A stretch of 64,000 nucleotides of DNA from Chloroflexi bacterium HGW-Chloroflexi-2 (GCA_002840735.1 PHBY01000012.1:55012-119011), one strand, 5' to 3'. Positions 33,905-43,785 are shown, numbered from the stretch's first letter. The notes: generated from the letters alone by a model not told the origin. Program-made: numbers and translations.

Positions 33905-34939
33905 CTAAACGGGGTGTAAGCCAGGGAAATCTAGCCCAGCCATTTCATCCCAACCCATCATCAGATTCATACATTGCACCGCCGTCCCGGAGGCACCTTT
34001 CATCAGATTGTCAATCGCACAGATGGATACCAGGTGATTGTTTTCCTGATCATAAGCAAAACCAATATCTGCGTAATTGGATCCAGCCAGAACTTTCGGT
34101 TCGGGCACACGATAAACACCTCTTTTTTCGTTGACCAACCGCAGGAAAGGATTTTCTTGTGTAACTGCCCGGTAGGCTTTCCATAAATCTTTCATTACTA
34201 TCCCAGATTTGAGTTGAAGATGGGCGGTTGCCAGTGCTCCGCGCACCAGATCAACGGCTGTCATCGTCAGCCACAGCTTTTGTATTCCAAAAGCCTGGAT
34301 CACTTCAGCGGTATGACGGTGACCGAAGGCAGAAAAGGTGCGAATAACCCCACTGCGTTCAGGATGATGGGAGCCATCGTTGATAGAAGCGCCACCTTCT
34401 GATGAACCGACTTTAATTTCTATTGTCACCGGGGAGGAATCATCCATTATTCCAGCTTGCATGATCGGTAGTAACGCCAGAATACTCGCTGTAGCATTAC
34501 ATCCAACCCCACTGATATAATCTGCTTGCTGAATCGCTTCCCGATTGATTTCTGGCAGACCATAGACAAATCTGGACAACCATTGTGGTGATGCATGCGT
34601 TTGCCCATACCACTTTTCATACAGGACAGGGTCTCTCAAACGAAAATCCGCAGACAGATCGATGACTTTGGGTGCCAATCTGGCAAAATCGTCCATCTTT
34701 TTTTGAGCTTCCCCATGCGGAACAGCCAAGAAAAGCAAATCTACAGGTTCTAATTGTCCTGGATCACTGAACTTTAATGAGTTGACCTTGCGCAAATTTG
34801 GGTGGACCTGGTGAACATACTCCCCCAGATGAGATTGCGAAGTTACCTGATGAATTTCAACTTGCGGATGAAACGATAACAGGCGGAGCAATTCTCCGCC
34901 CGTATAACCAGAACCACCGAGGATGGATACTCGTATCAT
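33905..34939 (-). CDS. lysY: [LysW]-aminoadipyl/glutamyl phosphate reductase
   Basis: A 344-residue ArgC-type reductase. The nucleotide loop is SILGGSGYTGGELLRLL, the catalytic Cys is in ISGVGCNATASI, and VEIKVGSSEGGASINDGSHHPERSG belongs to the substrate side. It reduces the acyl phosphate to the semialdehyde with NADPH. The ATG overlaps the argX stop by four bases. Confidence 0.92.
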   Translation of the reverse strand: MIRVSILGGSGYTGGELLRLLSFHPQVEIHQVTSQSHLGEYVHQVHPNLRKVNSLKFSDPGQLEPVDLLFLAVPHGEAQKKMDDFARLAPKVIDLSADFRLRDPVLYEKWYGQTHASPQWLSRFVYGLPEINREAIQQADYISGVGCNATASILALLPIMQAGIMDDSSPVTIEIKVGSSEGGASINDGSHHPERSGVIRTFSAFGHRHTAEVIQAFGIQKLWLTMTAVDLVRGALATAHLQLKSGIVMKDLWKAYRAVTQENPFLRLVNEKRGVYRVPEPKVLAGSNYADIGFAYDQENNHLVSICAIDNLMKGASGTAVQCMNLMMGWDEMAGLDFPGLHPV

Positions 34940-35814
34940 AAAACCACCTCAATTTCACGTCTTCCAACTTTCAACAGATGATCCACCATTAAACCTGCTA
35001 CGTCTACACCGGTAATGGGCATCAGCGTATGAAATTCCATTGTATGGTTAATCTCATTGATCAGATAACCACGGTCAGGATGCTCGAGGATATCGATGGC
35101 CAATACCCCACCTCCTACTGCATGGGCTGCGTCGAGGCAAATTTTTTCCAATTCGGGATTGATCTTACAGATCTCCCCCTCACCTCCCCGGGCTGTATTG
35201 GTAATCCAATGTTCCGCTTTGCGATAAATGGCTGTGATGGCCTGATCTCCCATCACAAATACCCGTATATCACGCCCTGGTTTCTGGATGAATTCCTGAA
35301 TATAAAAAATGGAATGTTGTACGGAACCGAGCACCGACTTATGTTCCAACACTGCCTCAGCTGCATCGCGATCATTAATTTTTGCCAGCAGGCGTCCCCA
35401 CGAACCAACAGTTGGCTTAATCACGACCGGATAACCGATGGTCTCAATGGCTTCCAGTGCTGCTTCTGTTGAAAAAGCAACCAGATTGCGCGGTTGCGGT
35501 AATGAATATTTCGCCAGTGCAGCACTGGTTGCCAGTTTATCGCCACAGGCTTCGGCAACCCGGGCTGTGTTGACCGTCGGGATTCCCCAGGCATTCAAAA
35601 CCCGCAGAATATTCAGACCGCTTGAATAACTGATGCTGCGTTCGAGGATGGCTTCATATGTTCTCCATTCATCAGGATGATCCAGATCAAAAAAGACCTT
35701 GCGATCATCCAGGCGCTCGTAATCCACGCCACGTTGTTCCAGGGCGGCGAAGATCCACTTTTCTTCTACGCGAACCCGGGAGAATAAAACACCAATGCGC
35801 AGGCGTTTACTCAT
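34936..35814 (-). CDS. argX: LysW-glutamate ligase (ArgX), LysX/RimK family
   Basis: A 292-residue ATP-grasp ligase. Key segments are [38 protein letters not shown] and the C-terminal INEINHTMEFHTLMPITG. It joins the alpha-amino group of glutamate or aminoadipate to the C-terminal Glu of LysW. The start is MSKRLRIG right after lysW: a longer ORF exists upstream but its extra 49 residues run antiparallel-frame over lysW. It is assigned to arginine because it sits behind argG-argH and an Arg-rich leader. The substrate-loop motif WITNTARGG is the same as in the second paralogue, so sequence alone does not separate them. Confidence 0.85.
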   Translation of the reverse strand: MSKRLRIGVLFSRVRVEEKWIFAALEQRGVDYERLDDRKVFFDLDHPDEWRTYEAILERSISYSSGLNILRVLNAWGIPTVNTARVAEACGDKLATSAALAKYSLPQPRNLVAFSTEAALEAIETIGYPVVIKPTVGSWGRLLAKINDRDAAEAVLEHKSVLGSVQHSIFYIQEFIQKPGRDIRVFVMGDQAITAIYRKAEHWITNTARGGEGEICKINPELEKICLDAAHAVGGGVLAIDILEHPDRGYLINEINHTMEFHTLMPITGVDVAGLMVDHLLKVGRREIEVVL

Positions 35815-35815
35815 T

Positions 35816-35986
35816 TTATTCGCCCCAGTCTTCTTCTTCCATCGGGGCAAGTTCCACCGCGAGAGGATCCAGGGAGACAATTTCCAGGTCAACACCACAA
35901 TCCGGACAGACAATAATTTCATTTTTTTCCACACCTGCATCCAGGTTGATTTCAGCTTCACATTCTAAACAAATAACAGATTTCAT
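35816..35986 (-). CDS. lysW: LysW amino-group carrier protein, 56 aa
   Basis: A 56-residue protein starting [18 protein letters not shown]. Two Cys pairs (CLEC at 6-9 and CPDC at 28-31) form the zinc site. The acidic tail ends in EDWGE, the hallmark C-terminus whose terminal Glu carries the growing amino acid. GGAGG lies 8 bases before the ATG. It is too short for a usual ORF filter, but it is the central part of the pathway: argX, lysZ, lysY, lysJ and lysK all act on it. It is the only lysW in the window, so both amino acids are probably made on it. Confidence 0.95.
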   Translation of the reverse strand: MKSVICLECEAEINLDAGVEKNEIIVCPDCGVDLEIVSLDPLAVELAPMEEEDWGE

Positions 35987-36009
35987 TTTTTACCTCCAAT
36001 AAATTAAAT

Positions 36010-37383
36010 TTAACGAGCTTGCAAACACCTGCGCGCGGTGCTTATTTGTTCCACCACAGCCTGTGTGGCTGTACCTCCAACCACACAACGCGTGGCGATA
36101 CTCACCTCGGGTGAGAATACTTTTGAAAAATCTACTTCGACGCCTGGGATTAATTGTTGCCATTCTGTACGCTTCAATTGGTGAATACTCCTGCCTGATT
36201 CAAGCGACATTTTCACCGCCTTGCCTACCAGTTCATGGGCTTCCCGAAATGGGATACCGGCTTTCACTAACAAATCTGCCAGATCAGTTGCGAATACAGA
36301 AGGATCAATGGCAGCCCGGAGCTTTTCAGAGAAGATACTGAGCGTGGGAATCGCTTTTGATAACACCGGGAGTACTGCCATCAGAATATCATAAGCTTGA
36401 AAAACAGCCTGTTTATCTTCCTGCAAATCTTTATCGTATGTAGATGGCAACCCTTTCAAGGTAGACATTAACCCGGTCAATAACCCCAAGAGGTTGCCGG
36501 CTTTTCCACGGGTTAATTCAAACACATCCGGATTTTTCTTCTGCGGCATCAGGCTTGACCCGGTTGCAAAAGCATCATCCAGGGCAAAAAAACCAAACTC
36601 GGTAGTTGAAAATAACACCACCTGTTCCGACAATTTTGATAAATGGACACCACACATAGCTGCATCAAACAAGAACTGAGCGGCAAAATCGCGATCTGAA
36701 ACCGCATCCATACTGTTCTGGCTGACCCCAATAAAACCAAGCTGGTTGGCGAGTTCATGGCGGTCGATAGCAAAACTGGTCCCCGTTGCTGCCCCACTTC
36801 CCAGGGGCATGATCCCACATTCCTTGAAGGTGAAAGTTAGTCGCTCGATATCACGTTCCAAAGGCCAGAAAAATGATAACCACCAGTGACTCAACAAGAC
36901 TGGCTGAGCCCTTTGTAAATGAGTATAAGATGGCATGACCACATCGATATCCTGTTCTGCCCGTTTGACCAATTGGTCTTGAAATTGGCGGATTGCATGG
37001 ATCAATGTTGGTATTGCTTCGAGCAACCATAGACGAAAGTCTGTGGATACCTGGTCATTGCGGCTGCGACCGGTGTGTAATTTGCCGGCTGTTGGTCCAA
37101 TAATTTCATATAATCGGCGTTCTACAGCCGAGTGAATGTCCTCATCTGACGGATGAATTTGGAAGGTTAATTGGTCAAATTCATTCAGGATTTGAATCAA
37201 ACCGTCATGAATGTCCTGGTATTCAGAATCACTCAAAACGCCAATCTTATGCAATTGCTGCGCCCAGGCGATACTGCCAGTGACATCCTGTTTGGACAGA
37301 CGTTGATCAATATCGATGGAAGCATTCAACTTCCAGGCATCGGCATCGCTTGTTCCTTGAAAACGACCTCCCCAAAGACTCAT
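36010..37383 (-). CDS. argH: Argininosuccinate lyase
   Basis: A 457-residue protein of the fumarase/aspartase superfamily. The signature loop GSSLMPQKKNPD is present, with HTGRSRNDQVSTDFRLWL and SYTHLQRAQPVLLSHW supplying active-site residues. It splits argininosuccinate into arginine and fumarate. AGGAGG lies upstream of the ATG and the gene follows argG by ten bases. Confidence 0.96.
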   Translation of the reverse strand: MSLWGGRFQGTSDADAWKLNASIDIDQRLSKQDVTGSIAWAQQLHKIGVLSDSEYQDIHDGLIQILNEFDQLTFQIHPSDEDIHSAVERRLYEIIGPTAGKLHTGRSRNDQVSTDFRLWLLEAIPTLIHAIRQFQDQLVKRAEQDIDVVMPSYTHLQRAQPVLLSHWWLSFFWPLERDIERLTFTFKECGIMPLGSGAATGTSFAIDRHELANQLGFIGVSQNSMDAVSDRDFAAQFLFDAAMCGVHLSKLSEQVVLFSTTEFGFFALDDAFATGSSLMPQKKNPDVFELTRGKAGNLLGLLTGLMSTLKGLPSTYDKDLQEDKQAVFQAYDILMAVLPVLSKAIPTLSIFSEKLRAAIDPSVFATDLADLLVKAGIPFREAHELVGKAVKMSLESGRSIHQLKRTEWQQLIPGVEVDFSKVFSPEVSIATRCVVGGTATQAVVEQISTARRCLQAR

Positions 37384-37393
37384 CCTTTGCCTC

Positions 37394-38656
37394 CTAATCC
37401 CGTTTGAAACGCGAATAATCAGGTTTTGCCATTTTTACACCGGAAACAGGCAAACCATTCATTGCCCTGACCTTTAATGGAAGTCCGAACAAATGAATAA
37501 ATCCCTGGGCATCGGATTGATCGTAAACATCTTCCTGCCCAAATGTGGCAAAATCTTCACGATAAAGACTGAACTTGCTCTTTCTGCCTACAGGGATAAT
37601 GCTGCCTTTGTAAAGTTTAAGCTTTACCTCTCCTGTTACAGGCCCCTGGGTGGCATCTACAAAGGCTTCCAAAGACTCTCTTAATGGAGAGAACCACAAG
37701 CCGTCATAAACCAGCTCTGCGTATTTCAAAGCCACCAGATCTTTATATTGGATTGTTTGTCGATCCAAAACCAGCGACTCCAGTTCACGATGGGCTGCAT
37801 ACAAAATGGTGCCGCCAGGTGTTTCATAGACCCCATGGGATTTCATGCCCACCAGACGACCTTCCACCAGATCCACTCTACCTATGCCATGCGCCCCCCC
37901 CAATACATTTAATTTCATTAATAACTGAGCTGGGCTGTACTGTTCACCATTGATAGCTACCGGTGTGCCTGATTCGAACGTAATATCGACATATGCGGGG
38001 GATTCAGGTGCATTTTCCGGCGAGGCAGATAATAAAAACATGCTTTCCTGAGGTTCCTTCCAGGGATCCTCCAACAAACCGCCCTCATGGGAAAGATGCC
38101 ACAAATTACGATCACGGCTGTAAATTGACTTTTCATTGGCGGTTACCGGCACATTGTGTTCATTAGCATACTTGATCGCATCTTCTCGGGAGCGGATATC
38201 CCATTCTCTCCAGGGTGCAATTACCTGTAGGCGTGGGTCCAAGGCAGCAAAAGTTAATTCAAAACGCACCTGATCATTTCCCTTGCCGGTTGCTCCGTGG
38301 GATAAGGCATCCGCTCCGACTTCATGAGCCACATCAATCATATGTTTAGCAATTAATGGACGTGCCATGGAGGTGCCCAACAGGTATTTTCGTTCATAAA
38401 TGGCACCGGCTTTCATGGTTGGGAAGATATAGTCCTCAACAAACTCTTCCTTGAGATCGCGAATGATCAATTGACTGGCGCCGGATGCCAGCGCTTTCTC
38501 TTCCAGGCCATCCAATTCCTCCGCCTGACCGACATCTGCACAAAAGCAGACCACTTCGCAACCATAATTCTCCTTCAACCAGGGGACAATCACGGAAGTA
38601 TCCAGCCCCCCGGAATAGGCTAACACAACTTTTTTTACTTCTTTTTTATTCATCAT
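37394..38656 (-). CDS. argG: Argininosuccinate synthase
   Basis: A 420-residue enzyme. The P-loop-type [15 protein letters not shown] binds ATP, with [21 protein letters not shown] and [19 protein letters not shown] as further family blocks. It joins citrulline and aspartate. It is the first structural gene behind the Arg leader and its terminator hairpin. GAGG lies 5 bases before the first of two adjacent ATGs. No argF or carbamoyl-phosphate synthase gene is in the window. Confidence 0.96.
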   Translation of the reverse strand: MMNKKEVKKVVLAYSGGLDTSVIVPWLKENYGCEVVCFCADVGQAEELDGLEEKALASGASQLIIRDLKEEFVEDYIFPTMKAGAIYERKYLLGTSMARPLIAKHMIDVAHEVGADALSHGATGKGNDQVRFELTFAALDPRLQVIAPWREWDIRSREDAIKYANEHNVPVTANEKSIYSRDRNLWHLSHEGGLLEDPWKEPQESMFLLSASPENAPESPAYVDITFESGTPVAINGEQYSPAQLLMKLNVLGGAHGIGRVDLVEGRLVGMKSHGVYETPGGTILYAAHRELESLVLDRQTIQYKDLVALKYAELVYDGLWFSPLRESLEAFVDATQGPVTGEVKLKLYKGSIIPVGRKSKFSLYREDFATFGQEDVYDQSDAQGFIHLFGLPLKVRAMNGLPVSGVKMAKPDYSRFKRD

Positions 38657-38681
38657 ACAGACCTCACTTTTGGATTATTGG

Positions 38682-38715
38682 AAATAAAAAAGCTCTCCGG
38701 GAAGGAGAGCTTTTT
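38682..38715 (-). terminator. Attenuator terminator of the argG operon
   Basis: Minus-strand stem AAAAAGCTCTCC/GGAGAGCTTTTT (38704-38715 with 38687-38698), five-base loop, then TTTTTTATTTC. It lies between the Arg-rich leader ORF and argG. The loop and 3' arm (CTTCCCGGAGAG, 38693-38704) can instead pair with CTCTCCgcaGGGAAG inside the leader ORF (38768-38782), with a three-base bulge, which would open the terminator. Confidence 0.85.
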
Positions 38716-38740
38716 GCTTAGTTACCACTAAAAAATTGAT

Positions 38741-38833
38741 TTAATCCATTAAAGCACTAATGCCCGTCTTCCCTGCGGAGAGGATGCGGTTACGACGAAC
38801 ACGACGACGAAGAATAGCACTTGTTGGGATCAT
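38741..38833 (-). CDS. Arg-rich leader peptide of the argG operon, 30 aa
   Basis: A 30-codon ORF with central sequence AILRRRVRRNRIL: six Arg within eight residues, five of them CGT. It lies 85 bases before argG, followed by a terminator hairpin. The ATG is only ten bases after the -10 box, so the message is nearly leaderless; no Shine-Dalgarno site is needed or seen. This is the arrangement of a transcription attenuator in which a ribosome short of charged Arg-tRNA changes the RNA fold. The peptide itself is not expected to have another role. Confidence 0.85.
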   Translation of the reverse strand: MIPTSAILRRRVRRNRILSAGKTGISALMD

Positions 38834-38843
38834 AATAGGCAAT

Positions 38844-38872
38844 AGTGTACTGGAGGTACGGAGGAATGTCAA
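38844..38872 (-). promoter_or_regulatory. Promoter of the argG operon
   Basis: On the minus strand TTGACA, a 17-base spacer and TACACT. The -10 ends ten bases before the leader-peptide ATG, giving a 5' end within a few bases of that ATG. Confidence 0.8.
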
Positions 38873-38945
38873 GCAATTGACAGAAACGAATTTTTATTTT
38901 GGTTTGAGGAACTGGATTTATGTACATATCATCACCAACTATCTT

Positions 38946-39959
38946 TCATAAATTGGCAAGAATGCGATTAAGAATCACCTGCGTACCCGGCATATGTACG
39001 CTGGGATTGATTCCAAGGTCGCCGAATTCAATCAAGCTTTGATGGACTGCTGCTTCAATCTGATTGGCAGCCTCCTGTTGTTGCCAGATAAAACGAACGA
39101 GTAAAGCAGCACTCAAAATCGCTGCAATCGGATTCGCTATTCCTTTTCCGGCAATATCAGGTGCTGACCCGTGTACAGGTTCAGCCAGACCAATTCCCTC
39201 ACCCAGGTTGAGCGAAGGTGCCATTCCCAACCCACCACACCAATATGCAGCAGCATCTGAGAGGATATCACCAAATAAATTTGTTGTTACCAGTACATCA
39301 TATTTTTGTGGATCACTTAGCATCCGAAATGCAGCTACATCCACCAATATCTCTTCTACATCGATACAATATCCCTGCTGCTCATAGGAAGAAACAACTT
39401 CACGAACGGTATCACGAAACAGTCCATCGGTTAGAGGTAAAACATTTGCTTTATGAATAATCGATAATTTCTTTCTATTCAGTTGCTGCATGATGCGCAT
39501 ACTTTGTTTGGCAATTCGAAAAGAAGCCTGTCTGGTAATCACCCGGGTAGCGGTCGCCCGTCCATCCTGAATGGTCTCCAACCCGGAATATAATCCCTCA
39601 CTATTCTCACGCACCAGGATCATATCAATATCTGCGCGGGGGGAAACAACAGGTAAACTGCGTACTGGACGAAGATTGGCAAATAAATCCAGTTCCTGGC
39701 GCAATGTCAGAATGGCTGAGCGATATCCCTGTACTTGATGGGAAGGGGAAGAAACTGCACCAAACAATGCAGCCCCACAATCTCTTATGGTGTCCATGGT
39801 CTGTGGTAATACCGATACGCCGTATTTTTGAAAACAATTCCAGCCTGCTTCGGCATAAACTACCTCCAGATCCGGTATGATCTTTTCAAGTACCTGAACA
39901 GCAGCAGGAATGACTTCCAACCCAATTCCATCACCTGGGATTATGCATAATTTTGGCAT
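38946..39959 (-). CDS. Homoisocitrate dehydrogenase (isopropylmalate dehydrogenase family)
   Basis: A 337-residue protein starting MPKLCIIPGDGIGLEVIPAA. LVRENSEGLYSG, HKANVLPLTDGLF and VHGSAPDIAGKGIANPIAAILSAALL are the family's cofactor and metal-site blocks. It oxidises and decarboxylates homoisocitrate to 2-oxoadipate. Assigned to lysine rather than leucine from its place at the end of the homocitrate operon. GAGGA precedes this ATG; an upstream frame extension of 22 residues is outside the family. It may act on isocitrate or isopropylmalate too. Confidence 0.85.
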   Translation of the reverse strand: MPKLCIIPGDGIGLEVIPAAVQVLEKIIPDLEVVYAEAGWNCFQKYGVSVLPQTMDTIRDCGAALFGAVSSPSHQVQGYRSAILTLRQELDLFANLRPVRSLPVVSPRADIDMILVRENSEGLYSGLETIQDGRATATRVITRQASFRIAKQSMRIMQQLNRKKLSIIHKANVLPLTDGLFRDTVREVVSSYEQQGYCIDVEEILVDVAAFRMLSDPQKYDVLVTTNLFGDILSDAAAYWCGGLGMAPSLNLGEGIGLAEPVHGSAPDIAGKGIANPIAAILSAALLVRFIWQQQEAANQIEAAVHQSLIEFGDLGINPSVHMPGTQVILNRILANL

Positions 39960-39975
39960 TGATAGTCCTCTATTT

Positions 39976-40467
39976 TTATTCGCCTGGTAATCGATCATTT
40001 GTTTGAATATAAGCCACCAGGCCACCAGCGCTCACGATCTCTCGGGCAAATGGTGATATTTCCGGAAGGCGATGTCTGTGATTTCCAACTTCCAGGCGGT
40101 TTCCATCCAGATCAAGCGTACACAAATCATGATCAGATAATTCATCAACTACCAGTGGTGCTTCAATTAAGATCAAACCAAGGTTAATGGCATTGCGATA
40201 GAAAATTCTGGCAAAGCTTTTCGCTATGATTGCTCCAATTTGCCTACGTTTTAATGCCAAAACGGCATATTCACGCGAAGAACCGCACCCAAAATTTTCA
40301 CCCGCAACAATAATATCGCCAGGTTCTGCCAGTTTGTTAAATTCAGGATGTGCTTCGATAAAAGCTGCTTTACCTACATCCTCATTCGGGCGCATATAAG
40401 GCGCATAGCGCCCGGGAACAATCTGATCTGTATCGATATCGTCTCCAAATTTCCAAATTTGAACCAT
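39976..40467 (-). CDS. lysU: Homoaconitase small subunit
   Basis: A 163-residue LeuD/LysU-type swivel-domain protein starting MVQIWKFGDDIDTDQIVPGRY. GENFGCGSSREYAVLALKRRQI is the substrate-binding block, and SFARIFYRNAINLGLILIEAP follows. With LysT it isomerises homocitrate to homoisocitrate. The start has GGAGA and GGA just upstream; an ORF extending 64 residues further overlaps the lysT end and was rejected. Confidence 0.9.
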   Translation of the reverse strand: MVQIWKFGDDIDTDQIVPGRYAPYMRPNEDVGKAAFIEAHPEFNKLAEPGDIIVAGENFGCGSSREYAVLALKRRQIGAIIAKSFARIFYRNAINLGLILIEAPLVVDELSDHDLCTLDLDGNRLEVGNHRHRLPEISPFAREIVSAGGLVAYIQTNDRLPGE

Positions 40468-40480
40468 GATTTCCTGTCTC

Positions 40481-41713
40481 CTAAATATACCTTGGGTCTG
40501 TAATGGCCCCTCGAATGGCGGAAGCAGCTGCCACAGCTGGTGAAACCAGATAAATCTGTGATGCCGGATCTCCCATTCGTCCCTTGAAATTCCGGTTTCC
40601 GGTGGATAAACAAACATCATTTTTTCCCAGCGTACCCTGGTGTCTACCCATACAAGCACCGCACCCAGGGGTGCTTAGAACAGCGCCTGCAGCGATCAAG
40701 GTCGAGAGAGTATCATCCGCCATGGCTCGTAATAATTCATGGCTGGATGCCGGTGTGATAATAAAACGAACTTGATCAGATATTTGGTGACCCTTTATGA
40801 TAAGTGCAGCCGCGCGCAAATCTTCATAGCGTCCGTTGGTGCAGGTGCCAAGAAAAATTTGGTCAAACTTCTTGCCTGCTACAACCGAAATATCTACCAC
40901 ATGATCCACGGCATGTGGTATTGCAATTTGTGGCTCGAGCGTTTCAAGGTCGATTTCCAGCGTACGAAAATATGAGGCATCAGGATCAACGAACAACCAT
41001 TCTGGAACGGTGAAACGTCTGCTTATCTCACCAGATGGTGGAACAATGCCTGCTTTAGCGCCTAATTCAACCGCCATACTGCATAAAGTTTGACGTCCAT
41101 ATAATGGTAGCCAATCTAATCCATGATATTCAATTGTTTGATAGGTAGCTCCAGATATCGAAAGTTCGCGCCCGATTTTTAATGCGAGATCTTTTGGACC
41201 AACGCCAGATTGAAATCTTCCTCGAACCAGAATTCGTAATGTCTCCGGGACACGCAACCATGTTTTTCCTGTTGCCCAGATAGCAGCCACGTCTGTGGAT
41301 CCCATCCCTGATCCAAATGCTCCTACAGCACCATAACTGGTGGAATGAGAATCCGCGCCTAGCACGATAAATCCAGGTTGTGCAATGCCCTCTTCGACTA
41401 ACACCTGATGACAGATTCCTCTGCCTACTTCAAATAAACGAATATTGTTTCTCTGGGCGAAGGCACGGACTTTATTTTGATTTTCAGCTGTTCCCACTGT
41501 TGATGCAGGAGCTACGTGATCAAATGAAAACACAAGTTGATTGGGAATTTGGACAGTATTTCTACCAAAATCTTGTTGTAATATGTCAATTATTCCGGGG
41601 GTAAGCGAATCGTGGCTCATGACCACATCCGGTTGAACAACCACAATTTCACCTGCCTGAACCACTCGTCCAAGCGAGTTTGAAAAGATTTTTTCGGTTA
41701 ATGTCTGACCCAT
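40481..41713 (-). CDS. lysT: Homoaconitase large subunit
   Basis: A 410-residue aconitase-family protein. Fe-S cluster cysteines lie in FLGTCTNGRYEDLRAAA and STPGCGACMGRHQG; VLGADSHSTSYGAVGAFGSGMGSTDVA is the substrate loop. It dehydrates and rehydrates homocitrate together with LysU. GGAG lies nine bases before the ATG, inside the end of the homocitrate synthase gene. Confidence 0.92.
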   Translation of the reverse strand: MGQTLTEKIFSNSLGRVVQAGEIVVVQPDVVMSHDSLTPGIIDILQQDFGRNTVQIPNQLVFSFDHVAPASTVGTAENQNKVRAFAQRNNIRLFEVGRGICHQVLVEEGIAQPGFIVLGADSHSTSYGAVGAFGSGMGSTDVAAIWATGKTWLRVPETLRILVRGRFQSGVGPKDLALKIGRELSISGATYQTIEYHGLDWLPLYGRQTLCSMAVELGAKAGIVPPSGEISRRFTVPEWLFVDPDASYFRTLEIDLETLEPQIAIPHAVDHVVDISVVAGKKFDQIFLGTCTNGRYEDLRAAALIIKGHQISDQVRFIITPASSHELLRAMADDTLSTLIAAGAVLSTPGCGACMGRHQGTLGKNDVCLSTGNRNFKGRMGDPASQIYLVSPAVAAASAIRGAITDPRYI

Positions 41714-41716
41714 CGA

Positions 41717-42892
41717 TTAATCTCCTGCCATACTTACTGGTTGATTCGTTTTTGTACCCTCAATCTGTTGGTGGTATTCCCGATATAAAATTGTATCGAC
41801 ATCATCCAACGTCAATGGACGTTCATCCGAATTTCGTTTGACCTCTTTGGTGATATGTTTGATGTGGCTATCACTTAAGTCCAACCCCAATTGTTCAGCG
41901 CGGTACTTGATGGCGTTCCAGCCGGTTAAACGATGGGCAATGTTGATATAGCGGGTCAAACCAAAATCCTCAGGAGATAAAACTTCATAGGTAGATGGGT
42001 TGTTTAAAATCGCTTTGGCATGGATGCCGGCTTTGTGGGTAAATGCCGAGAAACCAGTGATGTAATTATTGAAGGGAATATCGACCTGTACCAATTCAGC
42101 AATGCGTTGATCCAACTCAACCAAAAGCAGCAAGTTGTATTTAGCTACCAGGACCGGATTAATCGCATAAAGACGCGCTATTAAACCACCCAACGGTGTA
42201 ATTCCATTGCGTTCACCGATGCCTAAAACACTGGTATCAACATGCGTGGCACCTGCCTCCAATGCTGCATAAGCGTTGGCTATGGCACAGCCGGTATCAT
42301 TGTGACCATGAAATTCAATATCCGCTTTTACCCTTTTGCGGAGTTCAGATACCAGGTTATAAACCTGCATTGGCGTTCCTATTCCCACGGTATCTGCAAT
42401 CCCAACCCGGTTGATGCCAATGGCATCCACTGCTTCGTAAACCGCGTATAAATCTTGGGGGTCGCTGCGTAAGCTATCTTCAGTTGAAAAGCGCATTTCC
42501 ACATTTTGTGATTTCAAATATCCAAAGACTTCCTGTGCCAGTTCGATAATCTCGGGCACACTTTTGCCATGGCTGAAATTACGTAATTGCGAGGAGGTTC
42601 CGATGACCACATCTACGCCATCCACGCCAGTATCAACTGCCCGTTTGACATCATTCAGCGTACAGCGTGTGTGGGTCACAATTTTTGCGTTCAGTCCCAG
42701 TTTGGCGATGGCGACGCAATCCCGTTCACTCTGTGGAGATGCCTGGGGGGTGGTTAACTCCAGATACTCAACTCCGAATTCATCTAATAAACGTGCAATT
42801 TCAATTTTTTGGTCCTGTGTAAAAAACGTGTTGACGAATTGTTCCCCTTCTCTTAATGTTGATTCAATGATGCTAAAATTTTCTAAACTCAT
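41717..42892 (-). CDS. Homocitrate synthase
   Basis: A 391-residue DRE-TIM metallolyase. [14 protein letters not shown] holds the catalytic Arg and metal Asp/Glu region, and [21 protein letters not shown] the metal-binding histidines; [13 protein letters not shown] follows. It condenses 2-oxoglutarate with acetyl-CoA, the first committed step of the aminoadipate route. AGGAG precedes the ATG. It follows lysX in the operon under the tandem Lys leader peptides. Confidence 0.92.
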   Translation of the reverse strand: MSLENFSIIESTLREGEQFVNTFFTQDQKIEIARLLDEFGVEYLELTTPQASPQSERDCVAIAKLGLNAKIVTHTRCTLNDVKRAVDTGVDGVDVVIGTSSQLRNFSHGKSVPEIIELAQEVFGYLKSQNVEMRFSTEDSLRSDPQDLYAVYEAVDAIGINRVGIADTVGIGTPMQVYNLVSELRKRVKADIEFHGHNDTGCAIANAYAALEAGATHVDTSVLGIGERNGITPLGGLIARLYAINPVLVAKYNLLLLVELDQRIAELVQVDIPFNNYITGFSAFTHKAGIHAKAILNNPSTYEVLSPEDFGLTRYINIAHRLTGWNAIKYRAEQLGLDLSDSHIKHITKEVKRNSDERPLTLDDVDTILYREYHQQIEGTKTNQPVSMAGD

Positions 42893-42909
42893 TATTTTGC
42901 TCCTATGAC

Positions 42910-43785
42910 TTAGTTTCTGGCCTGATTGTTAAAAGATTGGTTTGTCACCATTGTGATGATGGCATCCACCATTATGCCGGGAATATCTACACCGGTTGGC
43001 TCTACACTATTTTTGAATTCCATGGTGTGATTCACTTCATTGACCCATAATTTTCCGGAAAGGTCCTGCATCAAATCAACCGCCACAATATCGCCACCAA
43101 CCGCTTGTGCTGCTGCAACAGATAAGGAATCAATCTCAGGTGTGATTGGACAATTCGCTGCGATACCACCCCGAGCAGTATTGGTGATCCAATGATCAGA
43201 ACTGCGGGTAATTCCACAAATAGTCTGATTTCTAACCACAAATGTGCGAATATCACGGTCTCCTTTTTCAATATATTCCTGAATGTAGAAAATTGAATGC
43301 TGAACAGAGCCAAGAGCGGCCTTGTGTTCCAGAACTGCCTCGGCGGCTTCCCGGCAGGTGATCAATGCCAGCAAACGTCCCCAGGAACCAATGGTTGGTT
43401 TCAGCACCACGGGATAGCCCATATCTTCGATTGTCTCCAACGCTGCCTCTGGAGATAATGCCAGACGAACTCGTGGGGTTGGGATCTGATTGCGGATTAA
43501 AGCCAGGGTGGTATTTTTCTTGTCACCACACATTCGCAATGTGTGGGCAGAGTTTACACAGGGAATATTCCAGGCTTCAAAGATTTCAAGTACAGTCTGA
43601 GCTTGTGAATGACTGATACAGCGATCTAGCAACACATCATATTGCAGCCAACGATCCATATTGTGCAGATCAAAGACAACTTCACGCACGTCGATCAAAT
43701 CAAAATCCACATTCCGCAGCCTAAAACGATCCATTAACATTTTTTCTTCTTTGCGAATCCTTGAAAATAAAATTCCTGCTTTCAT
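42910..43785 (-). CDS. lysX: LysW-aminoadipate ligase (LysX)
   Basis: A 291-residue ATP-grasp ligase paralogous to the argX gene ([53 protein letters not shown]). It attaches aminoadipate to LysW. Lysine assignment rests on its place before the homocitrate genes and behind Lys-rich leader ORFs. The start [15 protein letters not shown] has GGAAAGGAAAC upstream; a 21-residue upstream extension would be read through the terminator hairpin and was rejected. Confidence 0.88.
   Translation of the reverse strand: MKAGILFSRIRKEEKMLMDRFRLRNVDFDLIDVREVVFDLHNMDRWLQYDVLLDRCISHSQAQTVLEIFEAWNIPCVNSAHTLRMCGDKKNTTLALIRNQIPTPRVRLALSPEAALETIEDMGYPVVLKPTIGSWGRLLALITCREAAEAVLEHKAALGSVQHSIFYIQEYIEKGDRDIRTFVVRNQTICGITRSSDHWITNTARGGIAANCPITPEIDSLSVAAAQAVGGDIVAVDLMQDLSGKLWVNEVNHTMEFKNSVEPTGVDIPGIMVDAIITMVTNQSFNNQARN

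Noticed and set aside
34936..35961. Long form of argX starting at 35961
   Set aside because: The extra 49 residues are lysW read in another frame; the shorter start follows lysW directly and matches the family.
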